A stretch of 64,000 nucleotides of DNA from CAYNUJ01 sp964621225. Lineage in GTDB: Bacteria; Bacteroidota; Ignavibacteria; Ignavibacteriales; Melioribacteraceae. Of this stretch, positions 34,727 through 44,311 are shown in pieces; the first letter of the stretch is position 1; each line of letters begins with the position of its first letter. The notes under the pieces were generated by a model, which did no database searches, had not been told where the DNA came from, and worked only from the letters and a program-made list of their open reading frames with translations. The translations under genes were made by a program, and so were the position numbers. The stretch covers positions 4,742 through 68,741 of the forward strand of contig CAZULK010000001.1 of NCBI GenBank assembly GCA_964621225.1. Direction: 5' to 3'.

Positions 34727-37700
34727 ATGAAGATAAATCGCCTTTTTACAAAAGCGGGAAAGGATCCGCTCGAATCAGTTGAATTTGTGAAGAGAACTTC
34801 AGAAATCAGAAACCCGGACGGAACCGTTGTTTTCAAGATGGAAGACGTTTTGGTTCCCAAATCCTGGTCTCAGGTAGCAACCGACATTATAGCACAAAAA
34901 TATTTTAGAAAAGCCGGCGTACCGAGATTCGTTAAAAAGGTGAAAGAAAAAGGAATTCCTGCATGGTTGCAGAGATCCGTAGCCGATGAACAACAATTGG
35001 CTCAACTTCCGGAAAAGGAAAGATACGGTAGCGAGCACGATTCAAGACAGGTATTCCATCGTCTGGCCGGAACGTGGACATACTGGGGATGGAAAGCAGG
35101 ATTCTTTACAGAAGAAGATGATGCCAAGGCATTCTACGATGAGATGGTTTATATGCTCGCAAATCAAATGGCGGCTCCGAATTCACCCCAATGGTTCAAT
35201 ACCGGACTTCATTGGGCTTATGGAATAAACGGTCCGGCTCAAGGACATTATTATGTAGATTTTCAAACAGGTGAATTAAAAAAATCGGAAGATGCTTATA
35301 CTCACCCTCAACCTCATGCATGTTTCATTCAATCAATAAAGGATGATCTTGTTAACGAAGGCGGAATAATGGACCTTTGGGTTAGGGAAGCAAGATTATT
35401 CAAATATGGTTCGGGTACCGGTACAAACTTTTCCGATATAAGAGGTGCCGATGAACCATTGAGCGGTGGTGGAAAATCCTCTGGCTTAATGTCTTTCCTC
35501 AAAATAGGTGATCGTTCGGCGGGAGCTATTAAATCCGGCGGAACTACCAGACGTGCAGCTAAAATGGTTACTCTCGATGTGGATCATCCCGATGTTGAGG
35601 AGTATATTAATTGGAAGGTTATTGAAGAACAAAAAGTTGCTGCTCTTGTTGCCGGTTCAAAAGCATGTAATTATCACTTAAATAATATTATTAAAGCTTG
35701 CTATGCAGAACACCCGGAAAATGACAGATTCAATAAAAAGAAAAATAAGAAATTAAAAAGTGCAGTGATGGCTGCAAAGCGCGCTCATGTTCCTGTTAAT
35801 TATATTGAGCGTGTAATCGAGTTGGCACGTCAGGGAGCTAAAGAAATCCAATTCCCGGAATACGACGTTGATTGGAATTCGGAAGCATACGCAACAGTTT
35901 CCGGACAAAACTCTAACAACTCTCTCAGGGTTACAAATGATTTTATGAAAGCTGTTCTCGAAGACGGGGACTGGAATCTTTATTGGAGAACAGAGAAGAA
36001 GAAGGCAGAGAAGGAAGGTCGCGCTCCGCGTCCGTTCAAAACAATCAAAGCCAATGAGCTTTGGGATCAGATTGCTACTGCTGCATGGAGCTGTGCTGAT
36101 CCAGGATTGCAATATCACACTACAATAAATGAATGGCATACTTGCAAGGCTTCCGGGGAAATTAAAGCTTCAAATCCTTGCAGTGAATATATGTTTTTAG
36201 ATGATACTGCATGTAATTTAGCCTCCTTAAACGTCGTTAAATTTTATGATGATGATAAACAACAATTCAATATAAAAGCATTCCGTCACGCATCCCGGCT
36301 ATGGACTATAGTTCTTGAAATTAGCGTTTTAATGGCGCAATATCCGAGTAAAGAAGTAGCTCAAAGAAGTTACGATTTCCGTACACTTGGATTGGGGTAT
36401 GCTAATCTCGGATCCCTTTTGATGAGGCAGGGAATACCTTATGCCAGTAAAGAAGCTTATGCAATTGCCGGTGCGATTACTGCAATTATGCATATGAAAG
36501 CTTATGCGACAAGTGCTGAAATGGCTAAAGAATTCGGTACATTCCCTAAATATGAAGAGAATAAAGAACATATGCTCAGGGTGCTTCGCAATCACCGTAG
36601 GGCAGCATACAACGTTCCTAAAGAAGAGTATGAAGGTCTTACTATCTTTCCTAAAGGGATTGACCCCGAATACTGTCCCAGTGACTTGTTGAAAGCTGCT
36701 AGGGAAGATGCAGACATGGCAGTGAATTTAGGTCAGAAATTTGGTTACAGAAATGCTCAGGTAACCGTAATTGCTCCTACAGGTACAATCGGTTTGGTGA
36801 TGGATTGCGATACCACCGGAATCGAACCCGATTTTGCCCTGGTTAAATTTAAGAAACTTGCCGGAGGCGGTTATTTCAAAATTATTAACCAATCTATTCC
36901 GCCCGCACTCAGAAGATTAGGTTACAACGAAGAGCAAATTAAAGAAATCGTTAAGTATGCTAAGGGTGCCGGAACTTTGGAAGGCTGTCCTTACATAAAC
37001 GAAGAATCTCTCAAAGCTAAAGGGTTTACTAAAGATGTAATAAATAAGATAGAAGTTACTCTTCCTTCGGTGTTCGAAATCAAGTTTGCATTCAACAAAT
37101 ATACTTTGGGAGTGGATTTCTTAAAAGATACACTTAAAATTCCTCAGGAAAAATTAAATGATCCATTCTTCGATTTGTTGAAATATCTTGGTTTTACCGA
37201 TGAAGAAATTGCTACGGCAAACGATTATGTTTGTGGTACGATGACTATTGAAGGCGCTCCGTTCCTTAAACATGAGCATTACCCTGTGTTCGATACTGCA
37301 AATAAATGCGGTAAAAAAGGAACACGCTATATATCAAGCGAGGCTCACATTCAGATGATGGCTGCTGCTCAGCCTTTTATTTCCGGCGCAATTTCCAAGA
37401 CCATCAACTTGCCTTCGCATGCTACAATAAATGATATTAAGGAAGCATATATGCTTTCCTGGAAGCTTGGATTAAAAGCCAACGCACTCTACAGAGATGG
37501 TTCGAAACTTTCTCAACCCTTGAATTCGATTTCCGACGATGATATCGAAGAAATGCAAGAAGAGAAAGAGAATAATGACATCGTCAAAATTGCCGAAAGA
37601 ATCATTCACAGATACATTGCCAAGAGAAGAAGATTACCCGATAGAAGAACCGGTTATACTCAGAAAGCTAAAATTAGCGGTCAAACAGTTTATATCAGAA

Positions 37701-38305
37701 CCGGGGAATATGAGAACGGACAACTTGGTGAAATATTCATCGATATGCACAAGGAAGGTGCAGCGTTCAGAAGTTTATTGAATAGTTTTGCCATTGCCGT
37801 TTCACTCGGATTACAACATGGTGTTCCTTTGGATGAATTCGTCGAAGCATTCGTATTCACCAGATTCGAACCAAGCGGTCCTGTAATGGGTAATGCCAGA
37901 ATTAAGATGGCTACTTCTGTAATCGATTATATTTTCAGAGAATTAGCGGTTACCTATTTGGGAAGAAACGATTTGGCTCATGTGGACGAAAGTGAAATGA
38001 ATAAAAGATCGAATGATAGAAGGAGCAGACTTGAACCCGACTACGAAAGTGAAGAGGTGGTGAGCGAAAGAGTCATTCAACTTGATGACACTACTAAGGA
38101 AATTAATGAATTTGATGATGTGTTGAACGAAGGAAACGGTCGTCAGGAAAGAGCTCAGGTTCTTAGCGCAATTAAACAAGTACAAGAAGCGAGAAATATG
38201 GGGTATACCGGGGATATCTGTCCCGAATGCCAAAGTATGACAATGGTTCGAAACGGTACTTGTTTAAAATGTACTACTTGCGGTGCAACAACCGGTTGCA
38301 GTTAG
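34727..38305 (+). CDS. nrdJ: class II (adenosylcobalamin-dependent) ribonucleoside-diphosphate reductase
   Basis: This 1192-aa enzyme makes deoxyribonucleotides using B12, independent of oxygen. Family features include NSPQWFNTGLHWAYG, FKYGSGTGTNFSDIRG, the barrel loop NPCSEYMFLDD with the radical-site cysteine at C485, PTGTIGLVMDCDTTGIEPDF, and a Cys-rich tail (CPEC, then CLKCTTCGATTGCS) that supplies reducing equivalents. The length and C-terminal zinc-ribbon-like tail match the large NrdJ type of Bacteroidota/Chlorobi and others. It is transcribed alone, between the SRP RNA and a strong terminator. It needs cobalamin; no B12 gene is in the window. Confidence 0.96.
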   Translation: MKINRLFTKAGKDPLESVEFVKRTSEIRNPDGTVVFKMEDVLVPKSWSQVATDIIAQKYFRKAGVPRFVKKVKEKGIPAWLQRSVADEQQLAQLPEKERYGSEHDSRQVFHRLAGTWTYWGWKAGFFTEEDDAKAFYDEMVYMLANQMAAPNSPQWFNTGLHWAYGINGPAQGHYYVDFQTGELKKSEDAYTHPQPHACFIQSIKDDLVNEGGIMDLWVREARLFKYGSGTGTNFSDIRGADEPLSGGGKSSGLMSFLKIGDRSAGAIKSGGTTRRAAKMVTLDVDHPDVEEYINWKVIEEQKVAALVAGSKACNYHLNNIIKACYAEHPENDRFNKKKNKKLKSAVMAAKRAHVPVNYIERVIELARQGAKEIQFPEYDVDWNSEAYATVSGQNSNNSLRVTNDFMKAVLEDGDWNLYWRTEKKKAEKEGRAPRPFKTIKANELWDQIATAAWSCADPGLQYHTTINEWHTCKASGEIKASNPCSEYMFLDDTACNLASLNVVKFYDDDKQQFNIKAFRHASRLWTIVLEISVLMAQYPSKEVAQRSYDFRTLGLGYANLGSLLMRQGIPYASKEAYAIAGAITAIMHMKAYATSAEMAKEFGTFPKYEENKEHMLRVLRNHRRAAYNVPKEEYEGLTIFPKGIDPEYCPSDLLKAAREDADMAVNLGQKFGYRNAQVTVIAPTGTIGLVMDCDTTGIEPDFALVKFKKLAGGGYFKIINQSIPPALRRLGYNEEQIKEIVKYAKGAGTLEGCPYINEESLKAKGFTKDVINKIEVTLPSVFEIKFAFNKYTLGVDFLKDTLKIPQEKLNDPFFDLLKYLGFTDEEIATANDYVCGTMTIEGAPFLKHEHYPVFDTANKCGKKGTRYISSEAHIQMMAAAQPFISGAISKTINLPSHATINDIKEAYMLSWKLGLKANALYRDGSKLSQPLNSISDDDIEEMQEEKENNDIVKIAERIIHRYIAKRRRLPDRRTGYTQKAKISGQTVYIRTGEYENGQLGEIFIDMHKEGAAFRSLLNSFAIAVSLGLQHGVPLDEFVEAFVFTRFEPSGPVMGNARIKMATSVIDYIFRELAVTYLGRNDLAHVDESEMNKRSNDRRSRLEPDYESEEVVSERVIQLDDTTKEINEFDDVLNEGNGRQERAQVLSAIKQVQEARNMGYTGDICPECQSMTMVRNGTCLKCTTCGATTGCS

Positions 38306-38320
38306 ATTTAATTGTAAGCC

Positions 38321-38348
38321 AAAAAAGCCCCTTTCGAGGGGCTTTTTT
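38321..38348 (+). terminator. rho-independent terminator after nrdJ
   Basis: A 12-bp perfect stem (AAAAAAGCCCCT 38321-38332 with AGGGGCTTTTTT 38337-38348) closes on a TTCG tetraloop, with the T tract built into the 3' arm. The A tract on the other side makes it potentially bidirectional. Confidence 0.92.
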
Positions 38349-38396
38349 GTCCCTTCTTTCGCTCCTCACACTCTGATTATTTAAACCTTAATTTCA

Positions 38397-38427
38397 TTGA
38401 CTTTTCGGAGCAAAAACAATACATTCG
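38397..38427 (+). promoter_or_regulatory. promoter of the yggS-divIVA-PNP operon
   Basis: TTGACT at 38397-38402, a 17-bp spacer and TACATTCG at 38420-38427 have the same form as the shell-operon promoter. It overlaps an apparent upstream extension of yggS, which argues that translation starts at 38448 and not earlier. Confidence 0.55.
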
Positions 38428-38447
38428 TGACCTTAATTTGTTTGGAG

Positions 38448-39134
38448 ATGATAGCCGAAAGATTAAAAATATTGCAGGAAAGAATTTCCGAAAAAGCTCT
38501 CTCGTGCGGACGGACGCCCGGGGAAATAACTCTTATTGGCGTGTCGAAATATCAACCGTTGGAAGCTATAAAAGAAGCTTACGAAGCGGGATTGAGAAAC
38601 TTCGGGGAAAATAAAGCTCAAGAATTGAGAGATAAATCTGCTGAATTTACCGGCGAATTCAATTGGCATTTTATCGGACATCTTCAGACAAATAAAGTGA
38701 AATATGTTATTGAACCGGCAGAATATATACATTCGGTGGAATCAATAAAATTGGCTTCGGAAATTCAGAAGCGTGCAGAACAGATAGGGAAAGTGCAGAA
38801 AATATTTTTGGAAATAAAAACCTCCGGAGAAGCAACAAAGTTTGGTTTGCAAAACAAAGATGAAATTTTTGAAACTGCCGAATTTTGCAGGGAGCAACCG
38901 AATTTAAAATTGGACGGATTGATGACAATGGCTCCATATACGGATGACGAAGAAGAAATCAGAAAAAGTTTTACTTCGTTGAGGAACTTGAAAGATGAAT
39001 TAAATTCAAGCGGATTTTCGTTAAACCATTTATCTATGGGAATGAGCGGCGATTGGGAATTGGCAGTGGAAGAAGGGGCTACAATGTTAAGAATCGGCAC
39101 AGCAATTTTTGGGTCTAGGTATTATGGAAATTAA
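38448..39134 (+). CDS. yggS: YggS/PLPBP-family pyridoxal-phosphate homeostasis protein
   Basis: This 228-aa PLP-binding TIM-barrel protein has the PLP lysine in LIGVSKYQP, then NFGENKAQEL, FIGHLQTNKVKY, KFGLQ, DGLMTMAP and LSMGMSGDWE, all classic YggS positions. It has no known catalytic activity and maintains free PLP levels. In-frame codons extend back to 38397, but that would overlap the promoter; ATG 38448 gives the normal length. The next gene overlaps by 11 bp. Confidence 0.93.
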   Translation: MIAERLKILQERISEKALSCGRTPGEITLIGVSKYQPLEAIKEAYEAGLRNFGENKAQELRDKSAEFTGEFNWHFIGHLQTNKVKYVIEPAEYIHSVESIKLASEIQKRAEQIGKVQKIFLEIKTSGEATKFGLQNKDEIFETAEFCREQPNLKLDGLMTMAPYTDDEEEIRKSFTSLRNLKDELNSSGFSLNHLSMGMSGDWELAVEEGATMLRIGTAIFGSRYYGN

Positions 39135-39657
39135 ACCGTTAAATATAAAGCAGCAGGAATTCAATAAAGCTCCTCTCGGATACAATAAAGCCGAGGTGAA
39201 AAACTATCTCGAGCAGTTATCCCGTGAATTTGAGCTGTTGCATGAAAGAATAGAACTGTTGACGGAAAAAAATACCGATTTGGAAAAACAGATAAACGAC
39301 TATAAAAAGATTGAAAAGAATTTACAAAATACATTATTGAATGCACAAGAGTCTACTAATAAAACGGTTGAATCGGTCAAAAAGCAATCAGCGTTAATAT
39401 TGAAAGAAGCCGAATTAAAGGCCAAATTGATTGTGGAGAAAGCAAAAGAAGAGGCCGAAATAATTAAAGAATCTGTTGCAAACCTCAAGGAGGAGAGAAG
39501 TTATTATCTTTCCCGACTCGAGGCGATGATTGAAAGTCAAGAATCGATTCTTAAGTTACTTAACGGAAATAAAGAGACGGTTAAACCGGATCAACAGAGT
39601 AGACTGAGAGCAACAAAAGAGATAGATGCAGATGAAATATTGGAGAAATTGTTATGA
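39124..39657 (+). CDS. DivIVA-domain coiled-coil protein
   Basis: The 177-aa protein opens with a DivIVA-type membrane-curvature domain (IKPLNIKQQEFNKAPLGYNKAEVKNYLEQL; compare the xxDIxxkxFxxxxxGYdxxEVdxFLd pattern). It continues as a long coiled coil (residues about 35-130, ending in a helix with KAELKAKLIVEKAKEEAE). The start ATG 39124 has AGGT just upstream and lies inside yggS. DivIVA-like proteins sit near yggS in Gram-positive cell-division clusters, so the pairing is a conserved-looking context. It may scaffold division or envelope growth. It overlaps the PNP gene by 4 bp. Confidence 0.85.
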   Translation: MEIKPLNIKQQEFNKAPLGYNKAEVKNYLEQLSREFELLHERIELLTEKNTDLEKQINDYKKIEKNLQNTLLNAQESTNKTVESVKKQSALILKEAELKAKLIVEKAKEEAEIIKESVANLKEERSYYLSRLEAMIESQESILKLLNGNKETVKPDQQSRLRATKEIDADEILEKLL

Positions 39658-40475
39658 GCAAGTTGACTGAAAGAATTAATGAAACTTTGGAAGTTATTAA
39701 AAAAGTTACCGGTAAAACTTATCCTGTTGGGATTATACTTGGAACGGGTTTGGGAGGCTTGGTAGAAGAAATAGAAATCGAACATACAATCGATTATCAA
39801 GATTTACCTCATTTCCCATTATCTACAGTGGAAAGCCATAAGGGGAAATTAATTTTCGGTAAACTAGGTGGGAAAGATGTGGTTGCCATGCAGGGGAGAT
39901 TCCATTATTACGAAGGATATTCCATGCAGCAAATCACTTACCCTGTAAGAGTGATGAAGTTCCTTGGAGTTGAAACTCTGCTTGTTTCTAATGCTTGTGG
40001 AGGTATGAATCCTCAATTTTCGCAAGGGGATATTATGCTTATTACCGATCATATTAATCTTTTGGGCGATAATCCGTTAATTGGTCCAAACGAAGATGAA
40101 CTTGGTCCCCGTTTCCCGGATATGAGCGAACCGTATAGCACCGAACTTATTAAACTTGCCGAACAAATTGCTCTGGACAATAAAATTAAAGTACAGAAGG
40201 GAGTATACGTTGCAGTTCCCGGACCGAATTTGGAAACAAGAGCTGAATACAGATTTCTGCGCACAATAGGAGCAGACGTAGTAGGAATGTCGACGATACC
40301 CGAGAATATTGTTGCAAATCACATGGGTATGAAGGTACTGGGAATAAGCATTGTAACCGATGAATGTTTCCCCGATTCTCTTAAACCCGTAAATGTGGAA
40401 GAAATAATTGCCACGGCTATGAACGCCGAACCGAAAATGACATTAATAATGAAGAAAGTTGTTGAGCAGCTTTGA
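39654..40475 (+). CDS. purine nucleoside phosphorylase (type I, trimeric, inosine/guanosine class)
   Basis: The 273-aa enzyme cleaves purine (deoxy)nucleosides with phosphate to base and (deoxy)ribose 1-phosphate. Visible features are GIILGTGLGG, the phosphate-binding ESHKG, MQGRFHYYEGYSM, VSNACGGMN, LITDHINLLGDNPL, PGPNLETRAEYR and GMSTIPE. Deoxyribose 1-phosphate can be isomerised to the DeoC substrate; no phosphopentomutase is seen in this window. The gene lies in an operon with yggS and divIVA and overlaps both neighbours (ATGA and TTGA). Confidence 0.94.
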   Translation: MSKLTERINETLEVIKKVTGKTYPVGIILGTGLGGLVEEIEIEHTIDYQDLPHFPLSTVESHKGKLIFGKLGGKDVVAMQGRFHYYEGYSMQQITYPVRVMKFLGVETLLVSNACGGMNPQFSQGDIMLITDHINLLGDNPLIGPNEDELGPRFPDMSEPYSTELIKLAEQIALDNKIKVQKGVYVAVPGPNLETRAEYRFLRTIGADVVGMSTIPENIVANHMGMKVLGISIVTDECFPDSLKPVNVEEIIATAMNAEPKMTLIMKKVVEQL

Positions 40476-41086
40476 AAGAGAATGTAAATAAAATATATTA
40501 TGCACTTCCCGCATTATTGGCGGTGCTAATGTTTTCCTCAAATTTTTTGAGCACCGATTTATTCTCAGGGAATGTTATTAATTTTGCCGTTTGGTTCATT
40601 CTGTCTATTTTTGCGTTTTCGTTAGGATGGATTATTACAAACACCCTCGATTGGGACTTCGGGGGAAGAGTTGTTTTCGCGGTAATAATTGTTACTGCGG
40701 TAATAACAATGTTCTTTATAACGATATTTCAAGAGTATTTTAACATCAACTCTGTGTTAACCGAAAATATTCTTTTGTACATTCTGAGAAATATTTACAT
40801 AGGTCTTATGGGAGTATTCGGAATGGCGGTTTCCAAACTCATTGAACTGCAAAGAATAACAAATTCATACGAAACCGTCAATGCTACAAAGGATGAGATA
40901 ATTGAAAACGCAAAGGAGAAGGCTAATCTGATTATCGCACAGGCAAAGGTTGATGCGGCAAAGATTACTCTGGATGCTGAGAACAAAATTAAAAACTTGG
41001 AAGAAACTCAAGTTAAAATGGAAACCAAGTTGAATGAATTTATCAAATTGGAAAAAGAATTATTGAACAGATATAAAAACGAATAA
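40472..41086 (+). CDS. membrane protein with C-terminal coiled coil, unknown function
   Basis: The 204-aa protein has four hydrophobic helices in residues about 10-125 (YYALPALLAVLMFSSN, FAVWFILSIFAFSLGW, VVFAVIIVTAVITMFF, and one near NIYIGLMGVFGMAV). A cytoplasmic coiled coil of about 75 residues follows (IIENAKEKANLIIAQAKVD, then ENKIKNLEETQVKME). The coiled coil has the same Ala/Lys/Glu style as the DivIVA-like protein two genes upstream, so they might interact. The start is TTG 40472, overlapping the PNP stop. No family was recognised. Confidence 0.6.
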   Translation: MKENVNKIYYALPALLAVLMFSSNFLSTDLFSGNVINFAVWFILSIFAFSLGWIITNTLDWDFGGRVVFAVIIVTAVITMFFITIFQEYFNINSVLTENILLYILRNIYIGLMGVFGMAVSKLIELQRITNSYETVNATKDEIIENAKEKANLIIAQAKVDAAKITLDAENKIKNLEETQVKMETKLNEFIKLEKELLNRYKNE

Positions 41087-41118
41087 TGTGTTGTTAATAT
41101 AAATCAGGTGTGGATTAA

Positions 41119-44100
41119 ATGTTTAAGCAATATTCAGATAAGGTAAATTACCCCGAAATAGAGAAAGAAGTTCTTGAATTTTGGAAGAAGAATCAAATTT
41201 TCGAAAAAAGTGTTTCTACAAGGGACGAATCGAAACCATTCACTTTTTATGAAGGTCCTCCGACTGCCAACGGTAAACCCGGTATACATCATGTAATGGC
41301 AAGGACATTAAAAGATCTCGTTTGTAGATATAAAACATTAAAAGGGTATCAAGTTCACAGAAAAGCCGGTTGGGACACACACGGTTTGCCTGTGGAAATT
41401 GAAGTAGAAAAACAATTAGGAATTAAAAATAAAAGTGAAATCCCAGAATTCGGTGTAGATAAATTCAATAAAGCTTGCCGCGATTCGGTATTCACATATC
41501 TTGATGTTTGGGAAAAAATGACCGAACGTATGGGATATTGGATTAACCTGGATGATGCTTATATTACATGTCATAATAATTATATCGAATCGGTTTGGTG
41601 GGCGCTGAAAACACTATTCGATAAAGGATTAATTTTCAAAGATTATAAAGTTGTTCCTCAATGCCCACGTTCGGAAACTCCTCTTTCTTCACACGAATTG
41701 GCTTTGGGATACAAAGAAACAAAAGACCCCTCTGTTTATGTAGTGATGAAATTAAAAGAGTCTGAACTTACAAAAGACGGAGAAACTTATTTCCTGGTTT
41801 GGACAACAACTCCATGGACTCTTATTTCAAACGTTGCTCTTGCTGTTGGGGAGGATATAGATTACGTCAAAATTAAAACAGAAGGCGTTTATTTAATATT
41901 AGCAAAAGAAAGACTCGAAGTTATTCGTGAAGACTACGAAATAGTTGAAGAATTCAAAGGTAAAGACCTTCTCGGTCAAGAGTATGAGCAATTATTCGAT
42001 TACCTCTCCGTTGACAAACATGCATTTTATGTTGTATCTGCAGATTTTGTAAGTACAGAGGACGGTTCGGGAATAGTACATATTGCTCCTGCATTTGGTG
42101 CGGATGACTACGAAGTTTCCAAGAAACATGATCTCCCGTTCCTGCAACCTGTTAAGAGAAACGGAACATTTACAGAGGATGTTCCAGATTTTGCCGGACA
42201 ATTTGTTAAAGATGCAGATGCCGGTATAATTCAAAAATTAAAGAGTGAAGGGAAATTATATAAAAAGGAAACAATCACTCACTCTTATCCATTCAGCTGG
42301 AGATTCGATGATGTCCCGGTAATCTATTATGCAAGGGAATCCTGGTTTATAAAAACAACTTCCATTGCCGACAGAATGATCGAATTGAATAAAACAATTA
42401 ATTGGTATCCTCCGGAAGTTGGAGCAGGTCGATTCGGAAATTGGTTGGAAGATAATAAGGATTGGGCTCTTTCAAGGGATAGATTTTGGGCAACACCACT
42501 TCCTATTTGGGTAAGTCCATCGGGTAAGATGTTTGCCGTAGGTTCCATAGAGGAATTGAAAGAAGGTTTCGTTGAAAGAGACGGAAAACGAATTAAAGTT
42601 GCAGATCTTCCGGAAGAAGAAATAGATTTGCACAAACCTTTTGTTGACGATGTGAAATTCGAAAAGGACGGTGAAATTTACGAAAGAACACCAGAGCTGA
42701 TTGATGTTTGGTTCGATTCCGGTTCCATGCCATTTGCTCAATTTCACTATCCTTTCGAAAACAAAGAATTATTCGAAAATAGCTTCCCGTCTGATTTTAT
42801 ATGTGAAGGAATTGATCAAACGAGAGGTTGGTTCTACACACTCCATGCGATTGCAACTATGCTATTCGATAATGTAGCATATAAAAATCTTATAGTTAAT
42901 GAATTGATTTTGGATAAGAATGGATTGAAGATGTCCAAATCAAAGGGCAACACAGTTGATCCGTTCGAACTATTCGATAAATACGGTGCAGATGCGACAA
43001 GGTGGTATTTAGTAACGGTTAGTCCTCCTTGGAGACCGACATTATTCGACGAAGAAGGTGTGCTTGAAGTTCAGAGGAAATTCTTCGGTACATTGGTTAA
43101 TACCTATTCTTTCTTCGCTTTGTATGCCAACATTGATAAATTCGATTACAGCGAAGATGAAATTCCTATTGAGAACAGACCTGAGATAGATAGATGGATT
43201 CTATCCAAACTCTATTCTACAGTTAAGGAATATGAAGAACTGATGGATAATTACGATGTTACCAAAGCTGCAAGATTGGTGGCATCCTTTACAATAGATC
43301 AATTGAGTAACTGGTATGTAAGAAGAAGCAGAAGAAGATTTTGGAAGTCCGAAATAAACGAAAACAAATTATCTGCTTATCAAACTCTTTATGAATGTTT
43401 GATGACAATAAGTAAATTGGCTTCGCCGTTTGCACCTTTTATAACCGAGGAAATATTCAATAATTTAAATTCGGTTACAAAGAAAGAATCAGCAGAATCT
43501 GTTCATCTTGTTGAATTCCCATCGATAAAATATATTGATGAGGAACTCGAAGAGAAGATGGATATTGCCCAAAAGGTTGTTTATTTGACACGATCGATGC
43601 GCGCAAAAAATAATTTGAAAGTTCGTCAACCGCTTCAAAAGATAATGGTTGCCGTTGATGCAGCAAAGACCAATGCTTTAGAGAATATGAAAGATGTAAT
43701 TCTCGAAGAAGTGAATATCAAAGAACTTGTTGTTCTGGATGATGATTCCGGAATTGTAAATAAATCCGCGAAAGCGAATTTTAAAGTTCTTGGTCCCAGA
43801 TACGGTAAAATGATGAAGCAATTAGCTGCAGCGATCACTACTTTGACCAATGATCAAATAAATGAATTGGAAAAATCCGGCAACTTGGAATTGGAAGTTG
43901 AAGGTCAAAAAGTTAATTTAACTCCGGAAGATGTTATAATTCAAACTTCCGAAATTGAAGGCTGGGTTGTAGAATCGGAAGAAGGGATTACAATTGCAAT
44001 CGATACCGAATTATCCGAAGATTTGATTGCAGAAGGATATTCCCGCGAATTCATTAACAGAATACAGAATATGAGAAAAGATTCCGGATTGGACGTTATG

Positions 44101-44286
44101 GACAGAATCATAATTAATTATAAAACGGATCCGGAAGCAACTAAATTTATTAGTAAGTTCACCGATTATATTGCTAAAGAAACCTTAGCCGATAAAGTTA
44201 ATGCAGATTCGGCGGAGGGAGCATATACACAAAAGTGGAAAATTGGTGATTACGAATTTGAAATTGGAATTGAAAAGAACAACTAA
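41119..44286 (+). CDS. ileS: isoleucyl-tRNA synthetase, IleRS2-like, with GxHH signature
   Basis: This 1055-aa class I synthetase charges tRNA-Ile. The KMSKS motif is intact (K604-S608), the editing CP1 domain is present (WTTTPWTLISNVALAVG), and WDTHGLPVE and GWFYTLHAIATMLF fix the specificity as isoleucine. The HIGH signature reads G55-I56-H57-H58, so the first and third positions of HxGH are swapped. This altered signature is known in part of the IleRS2 clade, where it is linked to extreme mupirocin resistance. The long C-terminal tail without a zinc-binding Cys cluster also fits IleRS2. It is the first gene of an ileS/dksA-like/lspA/rluD cluster. Confidence 0.95.
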   Translation: MFKQYSDKVNYPEIEKEVLEFWKKNQIFEKSVSTRDESKPFTFYEGPPTANGKPGIHHVMARTLKDLVCRYKTLKGYQVHRKAGWDTHGLPVEIEVEKQLGIKNKSEIPEFGVDKFNKACRDSVFTYLDVWEKMTERMGYWINLDDAYITCHNNYIESVWWALKTLFDKGLIFKDYKVVPQCPRSETPLSSHELALGYKETKDPSVYVVMKLKESELTKDGETYFLVWTTTPWTLISNVALAVGEDIDYVKIKTEGVYLILAKERLEVIREDYEIVEEFKGKDLLGQEYEQLFDYLSVDKHAFYVVSADFVSTEDGSGIVHIAPAFGADDYEVSKKHDLPFLQPVKRNGTFTEDVPDFAGQFVKDADAGIIQKLKSEGKLYKKETITHSYPFSWRFDDVPVIYYARESWFIKTTSIADRMIELNKTINWYPPEVGAGRFGNWLEDNKDWALSRDRFWATPLPIWVSPSGKMFAVGSIEELKEGFVERDGKRIKVADLPEEEIDLHKPFVDDVKFEKDGEIYERTPELIDVWFDSGSMPFAQFHYPFENKELFENSFPSDFICEGIDQTRGWFYTLHAIATMLFDNVAYKNLIVNELILDKNGLKMSKSKGNTVDPFELFDKYGADATRWYLVTVSPPWRPTLFDEEGVLEVQRKFFGTLVNTYSFFALYANIDKFDYSEDEIPIENRPEIDRWILSKLYSTVKEYEELMDNYDVTKAARLVASFTIDQLSNWYVRRSRRRFWKSEINENKLSAYQTLYECLMTISKLASPFAPFITEEIFNNLNSVTKKESAESVHLVEFPSIKYIDEELEEKMDIAQKVVYLTRSMRAKNNLKVRQPLQKIMVAVDAAKTNALENMKDVILEEVNIKELVVLDDDSGIVNKSAKANFKVLGPRYGKMMKQLAAAITTLTNDQINELEKSGNLELEVEGQKVNLTPEDVIIQTSEIEGWVVESEEGITIAIDTELSEDLIAEGYSREFINRIQNMRKDSGLDVMDRIIINYKTDPEATKFISKFTDYIAKETLADKVNADSAEGAYTQKWKIGDYEFEIGIEKNN

Positions 44287-44311
44287 ATTGATTGCAACTA
44301 GGAGGAAATAA

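Noticed and set aside
42700..42730. tRNA-like GGTTCGATTCC sequence
   Set aside because: It codes for DVWFDSGS in ileS; no acceptor or anticodon stem surrounds it.
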